Assembly (NCBI GenBank): GCA_008360955.1
Contig: LUCM01008725.1
Span: 84,135-148,134, forward strand
From: Fasciolopsis buskii
Taxonomy: Eukaryota; Platyhelminthes; Trematoda; Plagiorchiida; Fasciolidae
Direction of reading: 5' to 3'
Length of the DNA: 64,000 nucleotides
A program made the translations under genes and the position numbers. Under the pieces are notes generated by a model that had not been told where the DNA came from, made no database searches, and saw only the letters and a program-made list of their open reading frames with translations. Shown piece after piece: positions 13,522 to 24,226 of this stretch. Each line of letters begins with the position of its first letter. Positions within the stretch are counted from its first letter, which is position 1.

Positions 13522-16500
13522 GTTCGATGGAATTAATTCACATACACACACAGAGACGAACAAACGAATGGTCAGTTTTAACCTTGAGTACCAAGTAAAT
13601 GTCACTGACCACACCGAGTCTTATGAGACTTGACCAACTGGCTAATCCGTTAAGGAAACAGTCGGAACATTCACACGAGAACCGAATTTCACAGACCTGT
13701 ACCGAATGAGTTTTGATAGTGGCTATGTGGTAGTAATGCCGCGTGTTTGTTCTGTTAGAAACTATTTTAGAACCGATAGATTTTCGAGACAAAGTCCGGC
13801 CGTAACTGAAACTATCATAGAAGTGAAGCAGTCAATACTACATGTACCACCCTAACCTAATTAGACCTTGGAAATGCTTCTGCTGTTGGAAAATCCCACA
13901 GAGAGTAAACTACACAAGTATAGATTGGCAAATAAACACGTTTTCAGTAATTTATATTCATGGCATTGCAATGTAATGGATAAGGTGACATGCATGCGGA
14001 CTATGCCTAAAGAAATTTGTGTTTCGGGATTGAGGATTTCACGTGTTGTTGCATCGACGCACCCGGAAGCCCGATTTGAATGGGTAATCGGATAGTCATG
14101 GTGTCAACAAACTTCGTGATTCTGGCTAGTCAGTGAAATGGTAAGCAAATCAATGCTGAGCTAATGTTCTAGTATACAAAGTGGATCGTAATGATGGGTG
14201 TTGAGGCCCTCTGCTTTATTCCAGTTACGACATGTAACGAGTTTGAGTAGCCAACCCGGGACCGCATACTCGAAGTGGAAACTTTGACTAAGTTTTCTTA
14301 ATTCCCCCCCCCCCCAATCCTAGCACCCACTTTCTTTATTGCATGCGTCATTTGCCTAGTTATATTCACTGTTTTGTACAGGAGTGAGTATTAATATCTT
14401 TAAACGAAGATGCTCGCAAATCTGTCTTCTTCCGAATGTTTCCGACACTGGTTTCATCATTCCCATTTCAAAACTAAACTGGAAAAATGTACCCGAAAAT
14501 CAAAGCGTTAGGAATAAGATGAGGCGAACTAAAATCCTGGTGGCAACAAACCATAGCTGTTTTACGCATTTCTGACAAAACTTCCTTAACAAAAGGGACA
14601 TAATAGAATTTGCTTGAGTGGAACTTGTCTCATTCGTCGACCCAATAGAGTCAATGATAGAATAATCTTAGCGTGAATATTTTTGTCCAATATAAGACCA
14701 TTTCAAATCAGTTTGACAAAATTCCTTATCTTGTTTGCTCTCTGGTTTAGTCGTAAACAGATCGGAATTGTTGTGTAATGAAGGCAAGACCCGGAGTTCA
14801 CTTTTTAGTTGAAAAACTTGTCACCTTATCACTTTGCTTAGATACAGAATATCAGTATCACTTGGTGAACCTGTTTTTCTTCTAATCCAAAATTTCTTTA
14901 GGCGACTGAAGATACAGTTGGGGTTATTTGCACCGTTTTTATGAAATCGTTATTTAGGAAGTTATTTTAGCATCCACCCACTGGATATACACAGTATGCT
15001 GTAAAAGTGAAATACGGGTTCACTATCTTTCTTCCCAATGGCGGCGGCGAGGACTTACCTCTATCTTATTCAATATTGAGTGTTCCAAGTTATTAGTACA
15101 AAATCAACAGGCTGCCAGATGGATTCGATGAAGTTGTCCGAAGGCACAGATACCAGAAATTAAGCGACATTCTCCCTTACCTAATCATGAAAGTAATAAA
15201 TCAAACTGTAAAGTAAGGTACAAAAAGTGTATCCTAGTCTATCTAGTACATATCAAGGCTAGGGATAGTATGGGTACTGCTTATTATGTTTTGTGAGTCA
15301 CGTGAGTACGACAGATAACTTCGAAGGCTTGGAAAAACTTACCAAATGGGGAATTTCACGCGGTTATTTATGTTCTATAAATCCAATGCGAAAAAGAAAC
15401 GGAACCGTAACTGACAGCTTATAGTTCCACTCCATCAATTATAACCAGATTGAAATTCCGCGTGCAACTTCGTGCTTTTTTCGAATGAATGAATGTTGCC
15501 CAACAAAATGACTTCAAATGCCAACGATTACAAGCACCACTGCTTCAGGTGGTAAATAATAAGAGTGAATGTACAAACCTGCTAATATTGTTTGAAGATA
15601 TGCGCCCTATCAAGATCGTGCATATGTGCTGCTGCCCTGCTGCCGATGGCACTGCCACTACTGGGGCAATGCGTCCGTCTGTACTGTGCTCTGTGTTGTG
15701 AACATACTGATCTTTTCCTTTCACACAACTCATGTGTGTCCGCAATGCATCAAAGGGTGTTGGATAACAATATTATTGGCCTGTCGTATCTAAACCAGCG
15801 TGAAAGCACATTCCACTAGCCTTCTCATTTGCACGGATTTACGCATGCTCTTGGCCAGTATGAGCGCAAAATCTATGCTAATTCGAGTTGGGTACAAATA
15901 TCACACAGGTGTTTGTGCCTAAATGGGTTGATGTGTATTCACGTTGTGCTGGTTGCACGTGTACGGATGTGTACTTTCGTATACTCACCGATAAATATAT
16001 ATATATATATACATATGTGCACGCACGTGTCGGTGGTCATGTGGTTAAATAGGAGTATAATTTATACCACAGGTACTGAATTGGGCATTTATTGTGAATG
16101 CTGAGTCAAATTTTGCTCGTTTCTGGTGCTTTCCTTAACAGGTAACGTTTGCTTAACCGTCAAAGTTGCAAGTTAAAAGAACACCTATTGTGAAGACTCT
16201 CAAATATGCGCTTGTCGATTTCTATGGCTAAATAGGTTCTGACAAATTTAACGCCTGTGGTCATTTAACACGGAGCCAACTAGTGGAATTCTCTTATCGG
16301 CTGCAGTTTAGAAGATTTTGTAAAGTACTTTATGGACTAATAAAACTGGTTTGAAGGGACACCCACAAAGTCAGAAAAAGCTTTCAGTTTTCTCAGTTGT
16401 TTTTTAAACTTTCAACTACTCAACAAATTTCGCATTTTATGTCGAGTAAGGTTTAGTCAAATGGAAGACTTCAGCGGGAAATCGCGTAGAAAGTACTTGT

Positions 16501-19404
16501 GGTCCTACGAAGTTCCATATTGAGATCTGTTGGAACTGGCCACTTATTGGTCCGTGCTAAGCATACTGTCTCAGGGAACTATTCCTCCCCTTAAGAACAG
16601 CACTTCCATAACATTGAACACAACGACTGTGACTACAATAAATCTCAGAATTCAGTCAAACTTAAATTTACCAGAACTGTACTTTATAAAGTCGTGTTAT
16701 TTCTTTAAGGCCAACAAAGGGAAGTATGGGAATATTCAAAAATCGACATTGTGGTTCATCAGTTTTCAGTTTCTTAAGAAATAAACCCTTTACATTTTCT
16801 AGATGTTGATTTACGATTGCTTCGGATTTCGCTAACCGATCAGTAAGTACTCTGACGTTTACGCGAACCGTGATGCTTAATTGTAAGTGCATAAACCATT
16901 GACTAGTTAACCGCTATCCATGACTTGATATCCACAGACATTTGGTGACGTGAATCCCGTGCAATCCATAGCAAGTTGCTCAACGACAAACGCGGTTCTT
17001 ACAAACGACCGAATGATAATACAAGCGCTGAATCGTATACGCGCGCCAACAAGGATGCTTTCAAATAAGGCAGCATGTATTTGTCTAGAAAATAAACTGG
17101 CGCAGCAACCAACCCATGACCCTTTAAGTCCTAATGAACAAAGGTCGAAGAAAGCTCGTGAGGGAATTCAAAAAAAATATTTTCTTTGTCCAACTTATCG
17201 AGAAAGGAAATGGACATATTCTGTTGGAAGTCAGCATTTTGTTCTACTCCTGTCGATCGCGTGTGTAAAACAATCTAACACTGGTGGTCAAAACAAAATT
17301 GGTGAATAGACAATTCTGGACAAAGTAGAGATTTGGGAAATCCTAGTCACAAAAACGCAGTCCACTGAGTGCAGGATAAGTATTTGTCATCAGTATCATT
17401 TGCGCGTATAGAAATGAATTAAGTGATCTCACTAGAAACAACTAATTTAATGTTGATTTTTTCTCAATAAACCAAAGTGCGGTCCGATATGTGGAGCCTC
17501 GGAAAAAATTATGTATTAGAGTGGCCTACCAAGGGGGAACCGTATGGATAAAATAAATCACAGGCTTAGCTCAGTCTTAAATCAAACGTTTCTTGCGGAG
17601 AAAAAACGCTTTTATGAGGCACTCCGAAGCTGAACTGGGACAAACACGAAAATCGCCACTAGGCAAATCCTGCCGCAAATGTAGTTCATCAGTTCGTATG
17701 CTGTTGCGGCAACTTATTGGTCGACCGAAAGAACAGATGATCCTCAAAAGAGATATCTGTCCAGCGTTGAATCGAGTGTTTCCCGATATCCAAAAAAGTA
17801 GGAACACATTCTACAATAGCAAACCCATTATGGAAATCAAATACGGAATTGATACGGTAGCGTGCTTCAAGCCATTGTTCCTAAATCCCAATTGAAAATA
17901 CGTAGCCCTCAGTCATGAATCGCTTATCAGATCAAGTGGCCCAACTTTCAGCACGAAAATCACACTGACGAAATCAGTTCGTCCTGCTTGGAGTTGAGTC
18001 CATCAACGTGTCTAGAATTTCCGTACTCTCTGTTTCCCAAGTTTCAGCCGACCAGTGATTTTCGATTCTTAACTGAATGTCCTAAACATTTTGGATAGTT
18101 TTTCGCACGTGTCTAACAGGAACGAAATATTGATACCACGCAAGGCCTGACTACTTTTTACGGTAGTGGAATGCTCTTTACATCTAAGCAGCATTGGGTT
18201 TTCTTTGGTGTTTCAAATTATTCGTGACTCCACACCTATACAATTCCTTAGAATTCATACAACGAAATTGGATCATTGGTGAAAATGGAATTTTACTTCA
18301 TTTACGTCACGCATTGATCTGAAATAGAATTTCGATGGTCAGTTAATGTGAACATTTTCTGAGGACAGACGAGAAGGATCCTACAGAAAACTGGCTCCGT
18401 TGATGTAGTGTCCCCATTGAGCCCAAAAACATCCGATTTAAGAATGTGCAATAAAGTGAATCCATGCTCTATTTTTTTAAATTTTCTGCACTAATTTCAC
18501 TATTATCCGAAGTTCGTATATTCCCGTGTACACCAAAGAAAATTAATCTAAATTTTCAGTTGATCATTTTCTAAAAGATAACCCAACGGCTAGCATATAA
18601 CGAGAAATTTATGATGCTTGGCACGAGTGCTGAATGAACGATTTCCATTTTAATTTGGAACCTGAAATGAACACCGGATTCAAAACATGTTTACTCTATC
18701 CTGTTTTGAGACGTTCTTGCTGGTGGCAATGCGAGGTGATTTAGCTGATTTTGTTAACTTATCCAGGTGATCTTATTCGTATGATCATATGGAAGGGATT
18801 TCCGTAAGAAGTCCTATTTCTCTTTGTTGCTGTGACTTGTCCATTCGGTGTGAAACAATGATGTTTTGTCCCATCCATTCTGACACCACTCATTTGAAAA
18901 AAGGATACATCTCCAAGAATAAATTGTATCGTCAACAAGATACGGAAAATAATTATTGTCTAACATCTCTTCAGTTCAGCTTAAAACTATGGCCACTCTT
19001 TAAGAACACATTAGAGCATTTCAACAACTCTCGCTTTCATTCCGTACTGCAATAGTGTTCACTCTGAACTACCCAAAAGTAACCAGGCATAAAAATCCGA
19101 CTGTGGATTGATACAGCAGAACTCATGAGCTAATCTTTTATTTAGACGGAAATAAATAATGTGGGCAAACAATCAATTTAATGCCGTTACAAACTAATGT
19201 CTTAAATAGGGGATAATGTTTAGGGGGAAAACTTGTTATGTCAATTATTCAGCAAAACAGTGGAGTGAGCCTGAAAACTGTAGCGACAGTTTTCCTGTCC
19301 GAAAAGCAAGGGCAAAAGGATTAGAAAGCATTCACTTTTGAGGCCTTCATGTGATTTAATGAATGCCCATTCATTAACGGACTGAAAGGGCCTAAAGAGC
19401 TTAC
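13522..19404. other. Intergenic or intronic stretch; only weak exon candidates
   Basis: No recognisable gene. Two very short plus-strand segments have good splice signals on both sides: 16803-16842 (acceptor TTACATTTTCTAG, donor CA|GTAAGT, frame VDLRLLRISLTD) and 18767-18803 (acceptor TTATCCAG, donor CC|GTAAGA, frame DLIRMIIWKGFP). They are too short to trust alone. The 119-codon plus frame at 16950-17309 and the 100-codon frame at 17593-17895 show no family features. A 10-base C run lies near 14307-14316, and a short TA repeat near 15995-16010. Confidence 0.45.
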
Positions 19405-19461
19405 TTGTAAAAACGTAATATCCGCATCCTTTATGCCAGGTCAGAAAACAAGGCGAGTTAA
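19405..19461 (-). CDS. Candidate internal exon, unknown protein
   Basis: A 57-nt minus segment with a strong acceptor (AGTGTATTTTACAG) and a GTAAGC donor. It begins with two bases and ends with one base of split codons. The peptide is NSPCFLTWHKGCGYYVFT. No family recognised. It lies next to a SINE, whose insertion could have supplied the pyrimidine-rich acceptor by chance. Confidence 0.3.
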
Positions 19462-19489
19462 CTGTAAAATACACTTTATTTTTAACAGA

Positions 19490-19672
19490 TTTTTTATTTT
19501 TTTCCTTCCTTTATTAATGAAATAACAATGTACATCATTTTTCAGGAAGGGGGCCGCGACCAACAAAGGGCTACCAAGTAGAGAATTCGACCGGCGATTG
19601 AAGGATTCAAACTCGCGACCTTCACGTCCAAACTTCACATCCGAATTCGCTTAACCCCGCCGGTCAGGTTCA
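19490..19672 (-). mobile_element. tRNA-derived SINE-like element
   Basis: On the minus strand the element starts near 19672 with TGAACCTGACCGGCGGGG. An RNA polymerase III B-box-like sequence follows (GGTCGCGAGTTTGAATCC, 19620-19603), then a non-tRNA body, and it ends in an A/T-rich tail containing AATAAAGGAAGG near 19500. An A-box-like string (GGTTAAGCGAATTCGG) precedes the B box at about the spacing seen in tRNAs. The region has no coding capacity. The layout of tRNA-like head, unrelated body and short tail is that of a SINE. I remember similar repeats from cestode genomes but cannot check this here. Confidence 0.6.
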
Positions 19673-20037
19673 AAAAGAAAGCGATTAGCCAATTTTGGGT
19701 CGATCTGGTAAGGGTAGTGAGATTGTCATATCACATTGTCGTGATAGTCTTGAAGTTAGGAAGGTGACCAAATCCATCTGCAACGGACGTCCTGCCAAAG
19801 ACCAAGCGAGGTGCTCGAAGAAATAAACTGTAAAGTCAATAAAGACCCTACAACGCAAAGGTAACATGTACACCGTCTAGCTAAAAACAAAAGCCCTAGG
19901 ATCAGCCATATACCGATACATTATAGATTACCCGGGATCCAAGGAACCGGTGTATCCTCAAAGCACCATGCCACAGTACGATTATTTGTAGGAGTACTTA
20001 AACTTGGAACTGAAAGAAATCGTCAAACATATGCCTC

Positions 20038-20502
20038 ATGATGGCTTTCAACCTCTTGGGACTATTCGAGAAGCAAATATGTCCCCATCAAACGAAGTCT
20101 CCTCTTTTTACTAAAGTGCCACTGTCTGACGACAAAAACCTTCAGACAGGAACTTCAAAGAGAAATCTCAAACAGTTGTTGCTGGACTATTTACTTATTG
20201 TACAGTTTTTTACACAAACCAATTTTATCCATAGGAGAACGAAGTCACCATGCAGTTCTCTCTTTATTCTGCTCCTAGCACGAAGTTCCATAACCAAATT
20301 GGAACCAGACGTACTGAAGTCAACAATATCTGGATTGTTTCGCTACTCTCGATATGCTGACAATGTCAACGGTATTATGACAAAGTTCAACGAAGGTATT
20401 CTGACGACACAATTCTTAGATGAGCTAGGAAGTAATAACCGCTTAACTTTTTCTAATCGTACGTCCAGCGAGACGCCCAGACTATTCAGTCCAAGGGCGT
20501 GA
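20038..20502 (+). pseudogene. Penelope-like reverse transcriptase fragment
   Basis: A 154-codon frame carrying the middle of a Penelope-like element (PLE) reverse transcriptase in the expected order. KSPLFTKVPL matches the family S-L-F-T-N-V-P-L. LLLDYLLIVQFFTQTNFIHRR matches the L-L-x-x-C-x-x-x-x-x-F-x-F-x-x-x-x-Y-x-Q block. RYSRYADNVNGI matches the catalytic R-Y-V-D-D box, and FLDELGSNNRLTFSN matches the downstream conserved block. The second catalytic aspartate is replaced by asparagine (ADN), so the enzyme should be inactive. The P-M-G-S-P region is degraded. No GIY-YIG endonuclease is visible downstream. The N-terminal half is not recognisable upstream. The ATG at 20038 is probably not a real start, because PLE coding should extend further left. 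Confidence 0.75.
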
Positions 20503-21300
20503 TTTTTGAAAAGCGACCTGGGAATGGGCAGATCACAAGTGCTTTACGTCCTGTGCTTAAGAATCAAGAAGGAAATCTCAGGGTGCTCCTACGTCACATG
20601 CACAGCAGAACTGCAGATGGTCCACATCGCCCTCTCGGCTCACAGATACTAGGATAAATTTAAAAATTGCAGCACGAGCCACAGAGGTGTCACAGTGAGT
20701 GGCACCCCTGTTCCGAATCTGCTCGTTAGTTTTCTCATTACAGGGGAGACAGCAGTTGACAGGATTTGTAGTTTCAACGGCTGCATTCATAGTCACACAC
20801 AGCGAAGCTGAAATCGAATTTCAGTTCTCAACTTCACTTCTTATTAGACGTGAGCACCTCGATTAAATTATTGTCATTTCAAGCTCGCTGGCCGTTGTCT
20901 ACTTCGGTCGAACGGCGAGGGATTAATCGAAGCACATCAAAAAGCTTTAGTAAGTTTGGCTTTATCTCCAGGAGAACGGCTCTGTCTGTAGCTTGATCAT
21001 AGCCCTTTTAATCAATTCAGTGCTTTCATAAGAATAGACAACTCCACTGTATCGTTACTGTTCGAAGACGGTGAGATCCGGAACTTTAGGGACGGCGAAA
21101 TACATCAATATGAGTCGTCAAAACTGAGCTGTGCGAGTAAAAGAAACCAGTGCCTGCCTTGGAACTTCCCAGGCCAAAAGTTACCAGGATGCCATTAGCA
21201 TCGCTTTGTCCATCCAGGTTACCGACTGTTACGCATGACATTCACCAACCTTTTCCCCCTCCATTTTATCGACCACTAGACTGGTTGGTCAGAAGAGAGA
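20503..21300. other. No clear gene; possible remains of the PLE
   Basis: Downstream of the PLE fragment a GIY-YIG endonuclease would be expected, and I do not find it. A minus frame (20578-20796) with four cysteines in its N-terminal half and a plus frame (21150-21362) rich in proline are open but unassigned. Confidence 0.4.
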
Positions 21301-21420
21301 ATGAGGACCAGACTGAATGGCACACTAATCGTTCTTCTAACTTTTATCACCGTATTCAATAAATTGGGCTGTAACTGCCCGCGGATGATTCATCGAGTAC
21401 ATGTTGGCCCACAATATGTT
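21301..21420 (+). CDS. Candidate first exon of a secreted protein
   Basis: ATG at 21301 opens a 40-codon exon ending at a strong donor (GTT|GTAAGT at 21421). The N-terminus has signal-peptide form: MRTRLNG, then the hydrophobic core TLIVLLTFITVF, then NKLG. The mature part would begin CNCPRM. A Cys-x-Cys directly after the signal peptide is the layout of TIMP proteins, and C-x-C-P is also seen in netrin/NTR modules. The match is too short to claim either family. An in-frame TAG lies upstream of the ATG. The exon ends in phase 0, whereas the next candidate exon expects a 2-base remainder. One short exon is therefore missing from this model, or the pieces belong to different genes. Confidence 0.4.
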
Positions 21421-21604
21421 GTAAGTGGAATTATGGGTCTATTGGATCATTTATGACCACTAACTCTCTAGAGAGTAATTAGCTGACCAAGGATTGCCTT
21501 TATCCGGACCAACTCAGCCAAGTTCATTGACAATTCTGGCTGACAGACAATCATAACTAAACTTGGCTTCAAACATGTACCTCGTGCCTTCACGTTAAAC
21601 ACAG

Positions 21605-21675
21605 AATGACCCACCACGGATACCGTCTTGGGAATCGAGTCCCCAGGGGCAAAGTCCGATCATATAGTTGGACAG
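21605..21675 (+). CDS. Candidate internal exon linked to 21788-22044
   Basis: 71-nt segment with acceptor AAACACAG and donor CAG|GTAGAC. The frame starts with one base and ends with one base, and encodes MTHHGYRLGNRVPRGKVRSY-SWT. It joins the segment at 21788 in phase (G + AG makes a Glu codon). No family recognised. Acceptor strength is modest. Confidence 0.35.
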
Positions 21676-21787
21676 GTAGACTCGAGTATTTCAGAAATAA
21701 CGGTTAGTTCTGGGATCCGCTTTTTCATCGGGTCAGATCAAATTTGAAACCATGTTTAAAACTGTTTCTTTCGACTTATTAATGCAG

Positions 21788-22044
21788 AGGCTAAACCAAG
21801 AAGAATCATCTTTTTGAAGACATCAGACAAAGACAGACCGATATTGAAACTCGGTGATGAATACTATTCTGGGCACTTCTGCCGTGCCACCATTTTCCAA
21901 TTCAGGGCAAAGAAAAATTGGTGCAACCGAGCCACAAACAAAACCAATGACCTTCGACCTTCTGGAAACGAAAAGAGACAAATTCGAATGAAAACTAGCC
22001 GACAAGGCCGGTCAGTCAAGAACCGAGTCGAAGGAAACCGGTGA
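21788..22044 (+). CDS. Candidate terminal exon, basic C-terminus
   Basis: Strong acceptor (TTTCTTTCGACTTATTAATGCAG) followed by two bases and 84 open codons to TGA at 22042-22044. The protein contains DRPILKLGDEYYSGHF, then three cysteines near FCR...NWCNR, and a very basic tail (NEKRQIRMKTSRQGRSVKNR). If joined to the exons at 21301 and 21605 it would be a small secreted basic protein of roughly 150 residues. Functional identity is unknown; NTR/TIMP-like architecture is only a suggestion. Confidence 0.4.
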
Positions 22045-22129
22045 TATAGCAAAAGATCTGGCTGGTGTTTGAAATTCTAATGAATGGGGAAGGCTTTCAT
22101 TAAAAAAGTGAATTGTTTAGTGGGTTTAC

Positions 22130-22255
22130 CCTAATGTTCTTCCTGGTGTCAGCAAGGACAAACGTTAGATTCGACAGACAATTTTCGAAGTGACAACAGA
22201 AAGGAATTCGTATTTTCCACCAAATGTCAGCAGTTTTTCTCTTCTTAATGCAAGC
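22130..22255 (-). CDS. Candidate 42-codon exon with KKRK-x4-IWWKI motif
   Basis: Read 22255 to 22130, exactly 42 codons in phase 0 at both ends. The acceptor has a good pyrimidine tract (TTTTTCTCCCCACGC...TACACAG) and the donor is AGG|GTAAAC. The peptide starts ACIKKRKTADIWWKIRIPF and contains three more cysteines. A basic stretch followed by W-K-I resembles the entry into the kinase-homology region of receptor guanylyl cyclases. This is interesting because a receptor ligand-binding segment lies upstream on the same strand (27.3-30.5 kb), but the resemblance is short and the link is speculative. A second frame is open over part of this segment. Confidence 0.4.
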
Positions 22256-22433
22256 CTGTGTACAAATGCATGCGTGGGGAGAAAAATTTGATAGCAAAGG
22301 CAAACCATAGATTTTGGTCTTTGTACTAATTAATCCCTCAGAAAATCACGTGTTGTTCATCTGTCCATCTGATTGGATGAAACCAAGACAAACGTATGAC
22401 TTTCTAATCTTTGAACTCAACTGAATTTACCAG

Positions 22434-22467
22434 CCCCGCGTGCTGGATGTTTTCGAGGCAAAAACAG
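22434..22467 (+). CDS. Candidate micro-exon (PRVLDVFEAKT)
   Basis: 34 nt between acceptor GAATTTACCAG and donor CAG|GTAAGC. It encodes PRVLDVFEAKT plus one base, which joins the next candidate exon (22914) in phase as a Glu codon. No family recognised. Confidence 0.35.
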
Positions 22468-22913
22468 GTAAGCATTGACTTCGTCAATTTTTTCTACCGC
22501 TTTGACCTGATGAATCAGTAATTAAACACCTATCCGAATTGATTTTTGATCGATAGACTTTTATTAAATCCTCCTAATCCGCCAAAGTGTGTACGTATGT
22601 GTGGACGGATTTTAGGCTTGGAAATATTCGCTGTTTGCCGTCTGAAACAAATATCACAGGTCACTCAAACTAAAACTCAAGCGCACATTTTTGAAGGTTT
22701 TGTTTTCTACCGGATAACCGGACACACTTGTTCAAGCGACAAGTCACCATATCGCTTACGACGACAGCCAGGTGGACTCGGTCACTAAATACGACCCTCC
22801 TGATTAGAGAAAATCAAACATCTAGTCAACGCTCATGTATCTTCAACTCTCAACAGGGAAACCGCACATCCAGTGTAACATTCAATCGGAAGTGTTTCGT
22901 TATTTACTTCTAG

Positions 22914-23020
22914 AGTCCTCGAACTCACCGATTGTGTTTGGATCACTCAACTGCAGCAATAATCACAGCATGAAAAATTTTATTGTGACGAAATTCATCG
23001 CAAAAATGCCACTTTGGACG
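22914..23020 (+). CDS. Candidate internal exon, unknown protein
   Basis: 107 nt with acceptor TATTTACTTCTAG and donor ACG|GTAAGA, starting with two bases and ending in phase 0. The peptide includes SSNSPIVFGSLNCSNNHSMK and ends IAKMPLWT. It is phase-compatible with 22434-22467 upstream and with 24174-24226 downstream. The open frame extends upstream through the acceptor region (22835 on), so the splice site rather than a stop defines its start. Product unknown. Confidence 0.45.
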
Positions 23021-24173
23021 GTAAGAATTCAGTCTTCTTATTGTAAGAAGGCATAATTTGAATGTGAATTGCGTATTGCACTTTCTCCATCGGTCAACTA
23101 CTTATGCCAAAACAATAAATCAAAAGAAATAAATCTTTGCATCCCAGTAGCTTGTGTAAAAGAATTGCAACCAGATGTACGCTGAGCATCTAGTTTTCCT
23201 TAGAGAACTATGAGCGCAACTGACTGAAAACGGGAACCAGAAAATCTGTGACTATAATGATTACAGTGCGCCTCCCAGACACTAGCTGAATGAAGAGGTG
23301 TCTAAAGCAATTTGCGAGGTACCGGATAATTCACTGAAAGCCGTCAGTCAGCTTCATCTGGGAACAGCAGGAACAACATCAATCAGATTACTGAATCCTT
23401 TGTTTTGTGAAGTCACTTTAGTTACCTTGACTGTGATCCTGACAGTCTTTTTTAATCAATCCAATATTTTTCATTTAAAGTACATCCATTTATCTCCACT
23501 GACGACTACTGTTTCAGCCTTGCAATACTGAAAATTCATAGCGGTTTACCCCAAACGTCTTTGTTAAATCTTTCATTCACTATTTTTTTAATTTTTTGAC
23601 CCTGCAGAACTTTCTGCCCTGACTCTGAACAATTTTTTACTTTATGTCGCCGTGGATGTTATTTTTCTGTAGATTCTGCGGGTGGCATCCCTTCTATAAA
23701 TAAAGTGCCACTAGTGAAAGAACAGGCGTACAAAGCCAGCGATGCAAATTCTTAAGGATCTGCCTCTTCTCATCAAAATACTGGACCAGACCTATCGGAT
23801 ATACCTTTGCTGACTTGCGCCTAATCAGTAGAGATGCAAAACTTTCACGTAAACGAATCCGGATGCTTTGTGGTCAGGAGGAAATATTTCCTACTTGTTC
23901 ATTCAAACTCATTATCTTTATTCTCGTATTCATTAATCCTGCCAAATTTATTCGTTCGCTGCATCCCTTCGTTGACTGCACCGACATCGGGTCTAAAAAA
24001 TGGATCAGGTTTTCTAATTGCTTAAAATTATCGAGATCGCAATCACAGCTAAGCCAAATGATTCATATCCTTGTGTCTCAAAATATAGTGCCACGTTTTA
24101 TCCGAATTCACAGACTTTCAGTTTAATGATTCCCTAAATTTATACCCCATTTTGGTTTGCTCGAAAACAACAG

Positions 24174-24226
24174 CCAGTAATTGGGGTTTTTCGAACTGTC
24201 GTCCTATCTCCCTTTTTCCCATTTAC
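24174..24226 (+). CDS. Candidate internal exon, hydrophobic
   Basis: 53 nt between acceptor AAAACAACAG and donor AC|GTAAGT. Read in the phase left by 22914-23020 it encodes PVIGVFRTVVLSPFFPF plus two bases. A second frame is also open. The hydrophobic peptide could be part of a membrane helix. Evidence is splice signals and phase only. Confidence 0.3.

Noticed and set aside
16950..17309. 119-codon plus frame with YFLCPTYRERK...FVLLL, slightly like the dynein heavy chain C-terminus
   Set aside because: The decisive H-W-x-x-R-G-V-A-L-L ending is absent, no other dynein sequence is nearby, and splice signals are poor.
23280..23531. Plus frame with LHLGTAG and RLLN, slightly like the apyrase TAG-M-R-L-L box
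   Set aside because: Three extra residues interrupt the box, and no other apyrase conserved region or splice-bounded exon is present.
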